From contig JACMQU010000152.1 in the NCBI GenBank assembly GCA_014376805.1, forward strand, positions 1 to 53,664: a stretch of 53,664 nucleotides of DNA, in the 5' to 3' direction. A program made the translations under genes and the position numbers. This document shows positions 42,451 to 51,525 of this stretch, one piece after another (the first letter of the stretch is position 1; each line of letters opens with the position of its first letter). Under the pieces are notes generated by a model. The model saw only the letters and a program-made list of their open reading frames with translations, was not told where the DNA came from and did no database searches. This DNA comes from Bacteroidia bacterium (GTDB lineage Bacteria; Bacteroidota; Bacteroidia; UKL13-3).

Positions 42451-42806
42451 GTTTGTATATTTATATTTTGTTTAAAACTAAATTAAAGCCTCAATATTAA
42501 TAAAAGAGTTTGACTATCATATGGTACAAAGCATCAAGCCAATAAATATGCAAACTATTATAGGTTTAATGCGTAAGCTTTATGATTTAATTTTTAATAC
42601 TGCTTTCTTTATTTAAAACCAATAAGTGAAATAGAAATGCTTCTTGGTTTATCATTATGGATAATGCTACCTGTCCGGTTCAGATTAAATTATAGAAAGC
42701 ATTCCTTAAATTTACAATATTTTATTGATGAAGTAGTTAAAATTAAGGTGTCATTTTTTAAAACCACCGGCAAATAAATATCGTATCTCTGCTACAATAA
42801 ATCTTT
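42451..42806. other. Intergenic region upstream of divergent genes
   Basis: This 356-base AT-rich region separates the repeat-protein gene from the divergent esterase gene. Just before the latter is a near-consensus -7 box TATCTCTG (42784-42791). Nothing else is apparent. Confidence 0.4.
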
Positions 42807-43646
42807 ATGAAAAAATTGTTATACGCTCCGTTAATTCTTTTAATTATTTGCATATTGTTGCTTGTGGGTTGTTCTGTTCATCGCATTTCAAGTTTCAAAC
42901 ACATTACCTACAACAATGAAAGTAAGATGGGATTGGATGTTTATAAACCTAAAAAACTCAAAGGTTCTAAAGAAGTTTTAGTATTTGTACACGGGGGTAA
43001 CTGGAACTCTGGTAATAAAAATATGTACCGTTTTTTTGGAAAAGGAATGGCACGAAAAGGAATAGTAAGTGTTGTAATTGATTACAGGCTTAGTCCGTTT
43101 TCAACTTATGATGTAATGGCAATGGATGCAGCCAAAGCAGTGAAATGGGTAAAAGAGAATATTGCAACTTATGGAGGTGATAGCAGTAAAATATTTGTTT
43201 CGGGCCATTCGGCAGGCGGTCATTTAGCGGCATTAATAGCTACAGATGAAACTTATTTTAATGCCTTAAAGATTAATAACCCGATACATGGTGTCGTTTT
43301 AATTGATGCATTTGGATTGGATATGTATAAATACCTAACGATTTCCAGGGCACCTAAGGATGCCATGTATCTGCCTGTTTTTTCAAAAGATCCCGCAACC
43401 TGGAAAAAAGGATCACCTGCAAATTATTTACATCAGGGTATGCCTCCATTCCTTATTTTTTTAGGAGAAAGAACCCATCACAGCATAATTTTTGGGAGTT
43501 ATGATTTTTTAGGGAGTATAAGAAAATTTCAACCCGATGCACAACTGATAGTAGTAAAAAAGAAGAAGCATATTCCTATGATAGTTCAGTTTATTAATCC
43601 TTATAATAAAGCCTACAAACAAATTTTGGAATTCATACATAAATAA
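42807..43646 (+). CDS. Alpha/beta hydrolase lipoprotein (esterase/lipase-like)
   Basis: The 279-residue product has a lipoprotein signal ending in the lipobox LLVGC (Cys22). It shows the oxyanion-hole motif VHGGNWNSGN (about 61-70) and the nucleophile elbow VSGHSAGGHLAAL with Ser135. The acidic residue is probably Asp169 in VVLIDAFGLD and the base His257 in KKKKHIPMIVQF, judged by position only. HGGxW and GHSAGGH place it with the carboxylesterase/arylformamidase-like hydrolases (PF20434 or abhydrolase 3). The substrate is unknown. Confidence 0.85.
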   Translation: MKKLLYAPLILLIICILLLVGCSVHRISSFKHITYNNESKMGLDVYKPKKLKGSKEVLVFVHGGNWNSGNKNMYRFFGKGMARKGIVSVVIDYRLSPFSTYDVMAMDAAKAVKWVKENIATYGGDSSKIFVSGHSAGGHLAALIATDETYFNALKINNPIHGVVLIDAFGLDMYKYLTISRAPKDAMYLPVFSKDPATWKKGSPANYLHQGMPPFLIFLGERTHHSIIFGSYDFLGSIRKFQPDAQLIVVKKKKHIPMIVQFINPYNKAYKQILEFIHK

Positions 43647-43993
43647 CTTTTTTCGAAATTAAAAAAAATTATTTAACCATATTTAAATCAAAATTATTTT
43701 AAACCGGTACCGGCTTAACCAATTTCCATTTTAAATTTAAGCATGCTTTTAATACCAGCGCAATCCCACTTACAATAAATAACTTATTCTGCCATTAACC
43801 TGCGCATCATTTACGTCAGCATCAGCGTAATTTGGCTTTGCATATACATATGTTAGAAACATAATACAGATAAAAATAAATAATAATACTGATTGGAAAA
43901 TATTCAATTGTACCATTTAATAAATTTTTTAGTTCCTGTTTAAATAGGATTTTATTTATGGTTAAAAAAATATGGAATTTTAGGGTAATTGGG
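43647..43993. other. AT-rich non-coding region between convergent genes
   Basis: This 347-base stretch between the esterase and Mpo1-like genes has no reading frame or clear terminator hairpin. Only a T-run directly after the esterase stop is seen. Confidence 0.4.
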
Positions 43994-44308
43994 TTAAACC
44001 CTTAGTTTTTGCGCACCCGCTAAAATTTCAAAATACAGTTTAAAATCGCTTAACAAACTAAACAGCGGGTATTGAAAAGTAATCCATTTGTTCTTCTCAA
44101 AAAAAAAATGACCAACCCATGCGAAGCCATAACCGGCGACTGGGCACGCCCATAAAAAATTAATATTATGAAATAAAAATGCACCCATTATAAACACAAA
44201 AAACAAAGTGGTTCCTATAAAATGCAAAAGCCTGCTGATATAATTTTGATGCTCGTTTAAATAATAAGGATAAAATTCTCTGAAGGTCTTGATACGTTCT
44301 GTTTTCAT
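43994..44308 (-). CDS. Mpo1-like membrane protein (DUF962)
   Basis: The yeast member Mpo1 is a dioxygenase that oxidises 2-hydroxy fatty acids. The 104-residue protein has the conserved DUF962 layout: YYLNEHQNYISRLLHFIGT with His20 and His29, two or three membrane helices (about 27-62), and GHFFFEKNKWITFQYPLFSL with His67 near the C-terminus. These histidines are the proposed iron ligands. The gene lies 3 bases downstream of the nitronate monooxygenase gene and is probably co-transcribed. An alpha-oxidation role is an inference from the yeast protein. Confidence 0.85.
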   Translation of the reverse strand: MKTERIKTFREFYPYYLNEHQNYISRLLHFIGTTLFFVFIMGAFLFHNINFLWACPVAGYGFAWVGHFFFEKNKWITFQYPLFSLLSDFKLYFEILAGAQKLRV

Positions 44309-44311
44309 AAT

Positions 44312-45331
44312 TTATTGCTGTTCGAATTTACTATGTAACAAACTGAATGCAGCACTGGTTTCTTCTTTTAGCGTCGCAATAATTTCGGCACAACTACTTA
44401 TATCATTTATAAGTTCAACACTTTGCCCAGCCGACCACAGGTTATTGTAATTGCCGGGCCTCACAGATGCTTCCAGTTTTTTCATACCCTTTATTTGTGT
44501 AAACATTTTAAAGTATTTTTTTGTGCGTTGATTATTATTGAGGATACTTTCTATCCAGTTTTGATGCAAACCAATTTTTTGTGCGTAGGCAGTATTGATA
44601 ATGTTTGATGGAGTACCCGACAGGCGATCACTTAATACAATATCTTCCATTCCTGCCTTAACAATGGCTTGCTTATAAGCTTCTGAAACACCCGCCTCAT
44701 GCGAGGCAATAAAGCGAGTTCCACTATAAGCAGCATCAGCTCCCATAGCGAGAACAGCAGTAATGCCCGCACCATCAGCTATGCCGCCTGCACCCATAAC
44801 AGGCAGATGCGGAAAAGCTTTCTTTAAGGCCGGCACCAACAGGCTTAATGGAAAATTTCCGGCATGTCCGCCTGCCCCCATACCAACTGCAACAAAACCA
44901 TCACAGCCAACTGATGCTGCCTTCTGTGCATGCGCAAGATTAGTAACATCACAATAAACTTTGGCACCGTATTTTTTAGCTTCCTCAATTACAAAAAAAG
45001 GATTTCCCAGGGAAGTAATATAAAATGGCACCTTGGCATTTATACAAATTTTAAGGTGCTGCAGGTATAACGGATTAGATTTTTGAACAATTAGGTTCAC
45101 ACCAAAATTGCCCGTTGCATTAGTATCTTTTTTAAACTTGTGCAAGGCAACAATAGTTTGTAATAACGTTTTATCATCCCTGTAATTTAAGGTAGGAAAC
45201 ACACCCGCTATACCACCCAGCAATGCCTCTTCCATCATGCGCTGGTTAGACACTAAAAACATAGGTGCCATTACTAATGGAAAAGAAATATGGAGTTGTT
45301 GTGTAAGCAGTGTGTTCATTTTATGTACCAA
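44312..45331 (-). CDS. Nitronate monooxygenase family flavoprotein
   Basis: The 339-residue protein matches the NMO / 2-nitropropane dioxygenase family, a FMN-dependent TIM barrel that oxidises propionate 3-nitronate and related nitronates. Recognisable parts are FPLVMAPMFLVSNQRMMEEA near the start, DGFVAVGMGAGGHAG near residue 145 and LPVMGAGGIADGAGITAVLA near 173. The phosphate-binding MGADAAYSGTRFIASHEA follows. A second Met at residue 5 (45319) is an alternative start. Some Bacteroidota members may serve as enoyl reductase-like proteins, so substrate assignment is provisional. It is paired with the Mpo1-like gene. Confidence 0.88.
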   Translation of the reverse strand: MVHKMNTLLTQQLHISFPLVMAPMFLVSNQRMMEEALLGGIAGVFPTLNYRDDKTLLQTIVALHKFKKDTNATGNFGVNLIVQKSNPLYLQHLKICINAKVPFYITSLGNPFFVIEEAKKYGAKVYCDVTNLAHAQKAASVGCDGFVAVGMGAGGHAGNFPLSLLVPALKKAFPHLPVMGAGGIADGAGITAVLAMGADAAYSGTRFIASHEAGVSEAYKQAIVKAGMEDIVLSDRLSGTPSNIINTAYAQKIGLHQNWIESILNNNQRTKKYFKMFTQIKGMKKLEASVRPGNYNNLWSAGQSVELINDISSCAEIIATLKEETSAAFSLLHSKFEQQ

Positions 45332-45494
45332 TCACTGAATTAATATGAATATGTAAATATACGAAATAAGGCGAGTTTGGAACACACAAACAAAAGCAAA
45401 ACCAAGTTCATTCCCTAAAGTAATAGTACAGAGCATCCCAAGTTGTAAAACAGATTGAATCAATATCTGTCTACTTTATAAAATTTCGGAAAAA

Positions 45495-45512
45495 TACTAT
45501 GCAAGCATAATA
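45495..45512. promoter_or_regulatory. Candidate MarR operator upstream of the fad operon
   Basis: TACTATGCAAGCATAATA is an 18-base palindrome with 7 of 8 arm positions paired around a central AA. It lies 8 bases upstream of the exact -7 box at 45521, between the two promoter elements. This is the expected position for a repressor such as the MarR protein encoded in the operon. Confidence 0.5.
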
Positions 45513-45520
45513 AATTTATA

Positions 45521-45528
45521 TATCTTTG
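45521..45528 (+). promoter_or_regulatory. Predicted -7 element of the fad operon
   Basis: TATCTTTG matches TAnnTTTG exactly and lies 22 bases before the fadD ATG at 45551. Confidence 0.55.
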
Positions 45529-45550
45529 AGTTAGCATTTAAGAAATTTAT

Positions 45551-47317
45551 ATGGAACCCACCCGCTTGTTTGATCTATTGCCCAGGTACGCCAAAAAGTA
45601 CAATAAGCCAGATATGCTTGCCATTAAAGTAAATGGTGAATGGAAAAAATACAGTTCTGATGAAGTTACAGAAGATGCTAACCTGATTAGCTATGCATTG
45701 TTTGAAATGGGCCTTCAGAGCGGTGATCATATTTCTATAATTTCCAATAACCGCCCTGAATGGGTGATGGTAAATATGGGTATGATGGAAGCAGGTTGCA
45801 TTAATGTGCCCATTTATCCCACCATTAGTTTACATGATCTTATCTTTATATTAAATGATGCTGAAGTAAAGTATGTTTTTGTATCGGATCAGTTATTATA
45901 TGATAAAGTGAAAGAGGCAGTTAAACAGGTGCCATTTGTAAAAGGCATTATTTCATTTGATACATTGCCGGGAGTAACTAACTGGAATACACTTCTTGAA
46001 TCGGGAAGAAATTTTCCGGACAAAAACCGGATGGAGTTTATAAAAGACACCATAGGTGCGCATGATGTGGCCACCATTATTTACACCTCGGGAACTACCG
46101 GAAACCCAAAGGGAGTAATGCTCTCTCACAATAATTTATTAACCAATGCCATGGCACAGGAAACAGCTATAGACTGGCATGAAGATTGGCGTGTATTGAG
46201 CTTTTTACCTTTAAACCATGTGTTTGAACGTATGTTAACGGTGCTTTATCTTTATAAAGGTCTATCTATTTATTATGCAGAAAGCATGGATAAAATAGGT
46301 GATAATATAAAGGAAGTAAAGCCGCATTGCTTTGCTACCGTTCCGCGCTTATTGGAAAAGGTTTATGAAAAAATAATAGGTAAGGGAAATGAACAAAAGG
46401 GTATTAAAAAAATCCTGTTTTTTTGGGCATTAAATCTTGGTTTAAGATATGAATTAAATGGAGCTAACGGTTGGTTTTATGAACTGCAGTTAAAGATTGC
46501 AAATGCACTTGTTTTTAACAAATGGAGAGAAGCATTAGGTGGAAATATTGTTGCCATTATAAGTGGTGGTGCGGCACTGCAACCGAGGCTTGCGAGGGTA
46601 TTCAATGCCGCACGTATTCCTGTGTTGGAAGGTTATGGCCTTACAGAAACATCGCCGGTAATTGCTGTAAATACATTTGAGCCTAATGCCATGTGTTTTG
46701 GCACTGTTGGTCCGGTAATTAAAAATGTTCAGGTAAAAATAAATGAAGAAGGAGAAATTCTGGTTAAGGGCCCGAATGTGATGCTGGGCTATTATAAAAA
46801 TGAAGCAGAAACCAATAAAACTATCATTGATGGGTGGCTTCATACAGGTGATATTGGTGAAATGGTTGAAGGCCACTTTTTAAAAATAACGGACCGGAAA
46901 AAAGAGATTTTCAAAACATCAGGTGGCAAATATATTGCACCCCAACCTATTGAAAATGTTTTGAAACAGTCTCCGTTTATTGAGCAGGCAATGGTGGTTG
47001 GGGAAGGCCAAAAATTTCCCGGAGCATTGATCGTTCCTGCCTTTGGGCATTTAAAAGAATGGTGCCACATTAAAAATATACCTTATGAATCTGATGAGGC
47101 CATGATTAATTTAAGTAAAGTGAAAGACCGGATATGGCAGGAAGTAGAAGGGGTGAATAAAAATCTTTCGCACTTTGAAATGATTAAAAAAATTGAACTG
47201 GTTGACCGCGACTGGACCATTGAAAAAGATGAACTTACCCCTAAATTAAGTCTTAAAAGAAAAGCCATTGCAAAGAATTTCGCTGCCAAAATAAACAGCA
47301 TATACACTGTTAAATAA
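45551..47317 (+). CDS. fadD: Long-chain acyl-CoA synthetase of the fad operon
   Basis: The enzyme converts free fatty acids to acyl-CoA for beta-oxidation. The 588-residue protein has the AMP-binding loop IIYTSGTTGNPKGVMLSHNN (near 175), EGYGLTETSPVIAVNTFEP near 360 and the hinge motif GWLHTGDIGEMVEGHFLKIT near 435. The FKTSGGKYIAP segment bears a lysine-rich loop typical of the family. It is the first gene of the plus-strand operon, 57 bases before marR. A palindrome in its promoter is a candidate binding site for that MarR protein. The paralogue at 13197-15101 is not linked to this operon. Confidence 0.93.
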   Translation: MEPTRLFDLLPRYAKKYNKPDMLAIKVNGEWKKYSSDEVTEDANLISYALFEMGLQSGDHISIISNNRPEWVMVNMGMMEAGCINVPIYPTISLHDLIFILNDAEVKYVFVSDQLLYDKVKEAVKQVPFVKGIISFDTLPGVTNWNTLLESGRNFPDKNRMEFIKDTIGAHDVATIIYTSGTTGNPKGVMLSHNNLLTNAMAQETAIDWHEDWRVLSFLPLNHVFERMLTVLYLYKGLSIYYAESMDKIGDNIKEVKPHCFATVPRLLEKVYEKIIGKGNEQKGIKKILFFWALNLGLRYELNGANGWFYELQLKIANALVFNKWREALGGNIVAIISGGAALQPRLARVFNAARIPVLEGYGLTETSPVIAVNTFEPNAMCFGTVGPVIKNVQVKINEEGEILVKGPNVMLGYYKNEAETNKTIIDGWLHTGDIGEMVEGHFLKITDRKKEIFKTSGGKYIAPQPIENVLKQSPFIEQAMVVGEGQKFPGALIVPAFGHLKEWCHIKNIPYESDEAMINLSKVKDRIWQEVEGVNKNLSHFEMIKKIELVDRDWTIEKDELTPKLSLKRKAIAKNFAAKINSIYTVK

Positions 47318-47374
47318 CCAACCTAAGCGATGAACACATTTTATTATGCCTGCACCATATAATTTAACCACAAT

Positions 47375-47824
47375 ATGCCACGTAAAGAAACCACTTGTTC
47401 GCGTGTAAAACAAGCCTGGCATGTTATTGCAAGAATGTACAATAACGAAGCCGTAATACATGAACTTACCACCACAATAGGTTTTGTATTGCTTAACATA
47501 GATGCTGTTGAAGGAACACCCTCCACCAGCATCGCACCTTTACTTGGTATGGAGCCAACCAGTTTAAGCCGCACCTTGCAAACCATGGAAAAAAAGAAAT
47601 TGATTGTGCGCAAAAAAGATGCTGACGATGGCCGCATGGTGCGTATTTTACTTACAGAAAAAGGTAGGCGTAAACGGGAAATCTCTAAAAACACAGTCAA
47701 AGATTTTAACAAAGATATCAGCGATTTGATAGATGCCGAAAAGTTAACTGTATTTAATGAAGTGGTGAAACAAATAGCACAACTTGCCGAAGAAAAAAAA
47801 TTTACGATCAATTGTAAAGTCTGA
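47375..47824 (+). CDS. MarR-family transcriptional regulator
   Basis: The 149-residue protein has the MarR winged helix-turn-helix, with SIAPLLGMEPTSLSRTLQTM (about 52-71) and the wing KKDADDGRMVRILLTEKGR (about 82-100). MarR proteins bind DNA as dimers and usually respond to a small ligand. Its place inside a fatty-acid degradation operon suggests acyl-CoA or a fatty acid as ligand, as for FadR-like regulators of other phyla. The next gene begins 7 bases after its stop. The regulatory link is inferred from position. Confidence 0.9.
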   Translation: MPRKETTCSRVKQAWHVIARMYNNEAVIHELTTTIGFVLLNIDAVEGTPSTSIAPLLGMEPTSLSRTLQTMEKKKLIVRKKDADDGRMVRILLTEKGRRKREISKNTVKDFNKDISDLIDAEKLTVFNEVVKQIAQLAEEKKFTINCKV

Positions 47825-47831
47825 ACAGATC

Positions 47832-50234
47832 ATGATAAGAAGAATTAAAAAAGTAGCGGTATTAGGTTCGGGTGTAATGGGTTCACGCATTGCATGTCTC
47901 TTTGCAAATATAGGCGTGGAGTCGCTCTTGCTTGATATTATTCCTACAGAATTAAACGCCGCAGAAATTGCAAAAGGTATGGATATTAATCATGCGGCAT
48001 TTAGAAACCGCATTGTTAATGATGCGTTGCAAAATACAATAAAATCAAATCCGGCCGCGCTCTTTCTTCCTTCCTTTGCGAACCGCATCAGTACCGGAAA
48101 CTTTGATGATAACCTGAAAGACATTCATACGTGCGATTGGGTAATAGAAGTGGTGGTAGAAAACTTAGTGATCAAACAGCATTTGTTTGAGCGCATAGAA
48201 CCATTAAGAAAACCCGGAACTTTAATTACCTCTAACACTTCAGGCATCCCCATTCACCTAATGACTAAAGGGAGAAGCGAAGACTTTATAAAACATTTTT
48301 GTGGCACACACTTTTTTAATCCACCCCGATACCTGCCTTTACTGGAGATTATACCAACACCACAAACCGATGTAGCTGTAGTTGACTTTTTAATGGATTA
48401 CGGGAAAAAATTCCTTGGTAAAACTACCGTCTTGTGTAAAGATACTCCCGCCTTTATTGCCAACCGCATTGGTGTGTATGCACTAATGGAAGTATTTCAT
48501 GCAAGCGATAAACTGGGCTTAAGTATTGAATCAGCAGATAAGTTGAGCGGACCCGTTATTGGACATGCTAAATCTGCCACCTTCCGTACCGCAGATGTGG
48601 TAGGGATTGATACCCTGATAAAAGTGGCGAAAGGATTGGAAGAAGGATTGGTGAATGATGAACAACGGGAGCGTTTTAAGCTAACGAATTATCTCCTAAA
48701 AATTGATGAAAACAAATGGTATGGAGATAAAAGCAAACAGGGTTTTTATAAGAAAACAAAGAATGAAAAAGGGGAAACAGAAATTCTTTCCTTAGACTTA
48801 AAAACGTTTGAATATAAACAGCAGAAAAAAGAAAAATTCGCTACCCTTGAATTGACCAAAACCATTGATGACCTTAAGACACGCCTTCCTGTATTGCTTG
48901 GTGGAACCGACGTTGCAAGCGAATTTTACCGCTTAACATTTTATCCTTTGTTTGCTTATGTAAGTAACCGCATTCCAGAAATAGCGGATAATATATACAG
49001 CATTGATGAAGCCGTATGTGCCGGATTTGGATGGGAACTTGGGCCATTTGAAACCTGGGATGCTTTAGGCGTTAGAGACACATTGGAAAAAATAAAACAG
49101 GCAGGCTATAAACCTGCTTTATGGGTAGAAGAGATGCTGGCTTCGGGCATCACTTCTTTTTATAAAATAGCAAAAGGCAAAAAATATTATTATAGTCTTA
49201 AGGATAAAATTCACAAGCAAATTCCCGGAACTGATAATTTTATTATACTGGATCATATCAGATCAACTCAAACAATATGGAAAAACAGTGGTACAGTGAT
49301 AACCGATCTGGGTGATGGCATTATAAATTTAGAGTTCAGAACCAAAATGAATACTATTGGTTCAGAAGTGATACAAGGTTTAAATAAAGCAATTGACCTG
49401 GCAGAGCAGGATTTTAATGGATTGGTGATTGGCAATAATGGTGTTAATTTTTCTGCCGGAGCTAACCTAGCTATGTTGTTGATGTTTGCGGCAGACCAGG
49501 AATACGATGAGATAGATCTGATGGTTCGTGTATTTCAGAAAGCTATGATGCGGGTGAGATACTCGTCCATTCCTGTGGTTACAGCACCACATCATTTAAC
49601 ATTAGGAGGAGGTTGCGAATTAAACCTACATGCTGATGCGGTGCAAATGTTTGCCGAAACATACATTGGGTTGGTGGAGTTTGGCGTTGGTTTGATACCG
49701 GCCGGTGGTGGAACAAAAGAAATGACGATGCGTGCAGCAGATGTATATCAAAAGGGTGATATTGAACTGAACAACCTCAGTAATTATTATATGAATATTG
49801 CTATGGCAAAAGTTTCAACCTCAGCTTATGAGGCTAAAGATATGCATATCCATCGTGCGGTTGATGGGATTAGTATGAACCTGAGCATGCAGATTGCAGA
49901 TGCAAAAAACAAAGCGATATCACTTTCTGACAAGGGCTACACACAAAGTGCGCCGCGTAAAAATATAAGGGTGCAGGGTAAGAACGGAATGGCATTATTT
50001 TATGCCGGTTCAGAATCAATGTTACGGGGTAAATATATATCAGAACATGATAAAAAAATCTCTCAGAAACTGGCAAATATTATGTGTGGGGGCGAATTAT
50101 CTTACCCACAGGATGTGAGTGAACAGTATTTGCTGGATTTGGAGCGTGAAGCCTTTTTATCGCTCTGTGGTGAGCGCAAAACACTGGAGCGGATACAACA
50201 TACCTTAAAAACCGGAAAGCCTCTCAGAAATTAA
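47832..50234 (+). CDS. fadN: 3-hydroxyacyl-CoA dehydrogenase / enoyl-CoA hydratase (FadN type)
   Basis: This bifunctional enzyme carries out the hydration and NAD-dependent oxidation steps of beta-oxidation. I place the start at the ATG at 47832, just before IRRIKKVAVLGSGVMGSRIA; the frame extends further upstream into marR. The dehydrogenase domain comes first (GSGVMGSRIA at the N-terminus, FCGTHFFNPPRYLPLLEI with the catalytic His near 155) and the hydratase domain last (NFSAGANLAMLLM near 550, LGGGCELNLHAD near 595, GLVEFGVGLIPAGGGTKEM near 615). This order is the reverse of FadB and matches Bacillus FadN (YusL), giving 800 residues. It is 26 bases before fadA. Confidence 0.93.
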   Translation: MIRRIKKVAVLGSGVMGSRIACLFANIGVESLLLDIIPTELNAAEIAKGMDINHAAFRNRIVNDALQNTIKSNPAALFLPSFANRISTGNFDDNLKDIHTCDWVIEVVVENLVIKQHLFERIEPLRKPGTLITSNTSGIPIHLMTKGRSEDFIKHFCGTHFFNPPRYLPLLEIIPTPQTDVAVVDFLMDYGKKFLGKTTVLCKDTPAFIANRIGVYALMEVFHASDKLGLSIESADKLSGPVIGHAKSATFRTADVVGIDTLIKVAKGLEEGLVNDEQRERFKLTNYLLKIDENKWYGDKSKQGFYKKTKNEKGETEILSLDLKTFEYKQQKKEKFATLELTKTIDDLKTRLPVLLGGTDVASEFYRLTFYPLFAYVSNRIPEIADNIYSIDEAVCAGFGWELGPFETWDALGVRDTLEKIKQAGYKPALWVEEMLASGITSFYKIAKGKKYYYSLKDKIHKQIPGTDNFIILDHIRSTQTIWKNSGTVITDLGDGIINLEFRTKMNTIGSEVIQGLNKAIDLAEQDFNGLVIGNNGVNFSAGANLAMLLMFAADQEYDEIDLMVRVFQKAMMRVRYSSIPVVTAPHHLTLGGGCELNLHADAVQMFAETYIGLVEFGVGLIPAGGGTKEMTMRAADVYQKGDIELNNLSNYYMNIAMAKVSTSAYEAKDMHIHRAVDGISMNLSMQIADAKNKAISLSDKGYTQSAPRKNIRVQGKNGMALFYAGSESMLRGKYISEHDKKISQKLANIMCGGELSYPQDVSEQYLLDLEREAFLSLCGERKTLERIQHTLKTGKPLRN

Positions 50235-50259
50235 ATAAACCTATTAAAAAAGCAAAACA

Positions 50260-51435
50260 ATGAACGCATTTATAGTAGCCGGATACAGAAGCGCAGTTGG
50301 TAAAGCACCCAGAGGTAAACTTAGGTTTACGCGCCCGGATGACCTTGCCGTAATGATTATTAAACATTTACTGGCAAGTGTTCCTCAGCTTGACCCGAAA
50401 CAGGTAGACGATTTAATAGTGGGTTGCGCGGTTCCCGAGGCAGAACAGGGAATGCAGATGGGGCGAATGATTGCGCTGCTCTCACTACCCATGGAAGTGC
50501 CCGGAATGATATTGAACCGTTATTGCGGCTCGGGCCTTGAAAGTATTGCCACTGCTTGTTACAGGATACATGCCGGTATGGCTGATTGTATTATAGCGGG
50601 TGGCACAGAAAGCATGAGCCTGGTGCCGGTTACCGGCTGGAAAACCGTACTGAATTTTGAGATCTCCGGTAAACACCCGGATTGGTATAGCAGCATGGGT
50701 GCCACTGCGGAGGCGGTATCAAAGGAATATAACGTAAACCGGGAAGACCAGGACCGGTTTTCATTTGAGTCTCACAGAAAAGCCATTGCAGCAATGCAGG
50801 AAGGCAGGTTTGCGAATGGGATTGCACCTGTTACCATTAATGAAACTTACGTGGATGAAAACAGTAAAAAGAAGAACCGTTCTTTTATTTTTGATACCGA
50901 TGAAGGTCCGCGTGCCGATACAACTTTGCAGGCCCTTGCCAATTTAAAACCGGTATTTGCAGCCAATGGAAGTGTTACCGCGGGCAATTCTTCGCAAACA
51001 TCGGATGGTGCAGCCTTTGTTATTATTATGAGTGAACGGATGGTAAATTCTTTAAATCTTAAGCCTATAGCACGCCTGGTTAGCCATGCAGCGGCAGGGG
51101 TTGATCCGAGAATTATGGGCATAGGACCTATTATGGCAGTTCCTAAGGCATTAGAAAGAGCAGGGTTAAAGCTGAACCAAATAGAACAGGTAGAATTAAA
51201 CGAAGCCTTTGCGGCACAATCGCTGGCCGTGATAAGAACGCTTGAAATTGATCCGGCTATTGTAAATGTAAATGGTGGCGCCATTGCTTTAGGTCATCCG
51301 CTGGGCTGCAGCGGTGCCAAGTTAACGGTTCAGCTTATGAATGAAATGACATTGCGTAAGCAAAAATACGGGATGGTAACTGCGTGTATTGGCGGCGGAC
51401 AAGGCGTTGCGGGCATATTTGAAATGCTTGGGTAA
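50260..51435 (+). CDS. fadA: Acetyl-CoA C-acyltransferase (3-ketoacyl-CoA thiolase)
   Basis: Thiolase cleaves 3-ketoacyl-CoA to acetyl-CoA and a shortened acyl-CoA, the last step of each beta-oxidation round. The 391-residue protein has the acyl-acceptor Cys89 in NRYCGSGLESIATAC, the base His346 in GGAIALGHPLGCSGAKL, and the proton-donor Cys376 in TACIGGGQGVAG. These are the standard triad. Length and motifs match FadA/YusK-type degradative thiolases. It stands between the fadN-type gene and the acyl-CoA dehydrogenase gene, the Bacillus fadNAE order. Confidence 0.95.
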   Translation: MNAFIVAGYRSAVGKAPRGKLRFTRPDDLAVMIIKHLLASVPQLDPKQVDDLIVGCAVPEAEQGMQMGRMIALLSLPMEVPGMILNRYCGSGLESIATACYRIHAGMADCIIAGGTESMSLVPVTGWKTVLNFEISGKHPDWYSSMGATAEAVSKEYNVNREDQDRFSFESHRKAIAAMQEGRFANGIAPVTINETYVDENSKKKNRSFIFDTDEGPRADTTLQALANLKPVFAANGSVTAGNSSQTSDGAAFVIIMSERMVNSLNLKPIARLVSHAAAGVDPRIMGIGPIMAVPKALERAGLKLNQIEQVELNEAFAAQSLAVIRTLEIDPAIVNVNGGAIALGHPLGCSGAKLTVQLMNEMTLRKQKYGMVTACIGGGQGVAGIFEMLG

Positions 51436-51525
51436 GGTTGGGTTGAACCAATAGGTTATGAAAGATAAAATCATAAATCAATAAACATTCGCATCAAAAA
51501 AAGCTTATAAAAAAATTAAACAATT

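Noticed and set aside
46535..46876. A 113-residue minus-strand ORF inside fadD, as an example of the many antisense frames.
   Set aside because: It overlaps a strongly supported gene and shows no family motif; such frames are shadows of the real coding strand.
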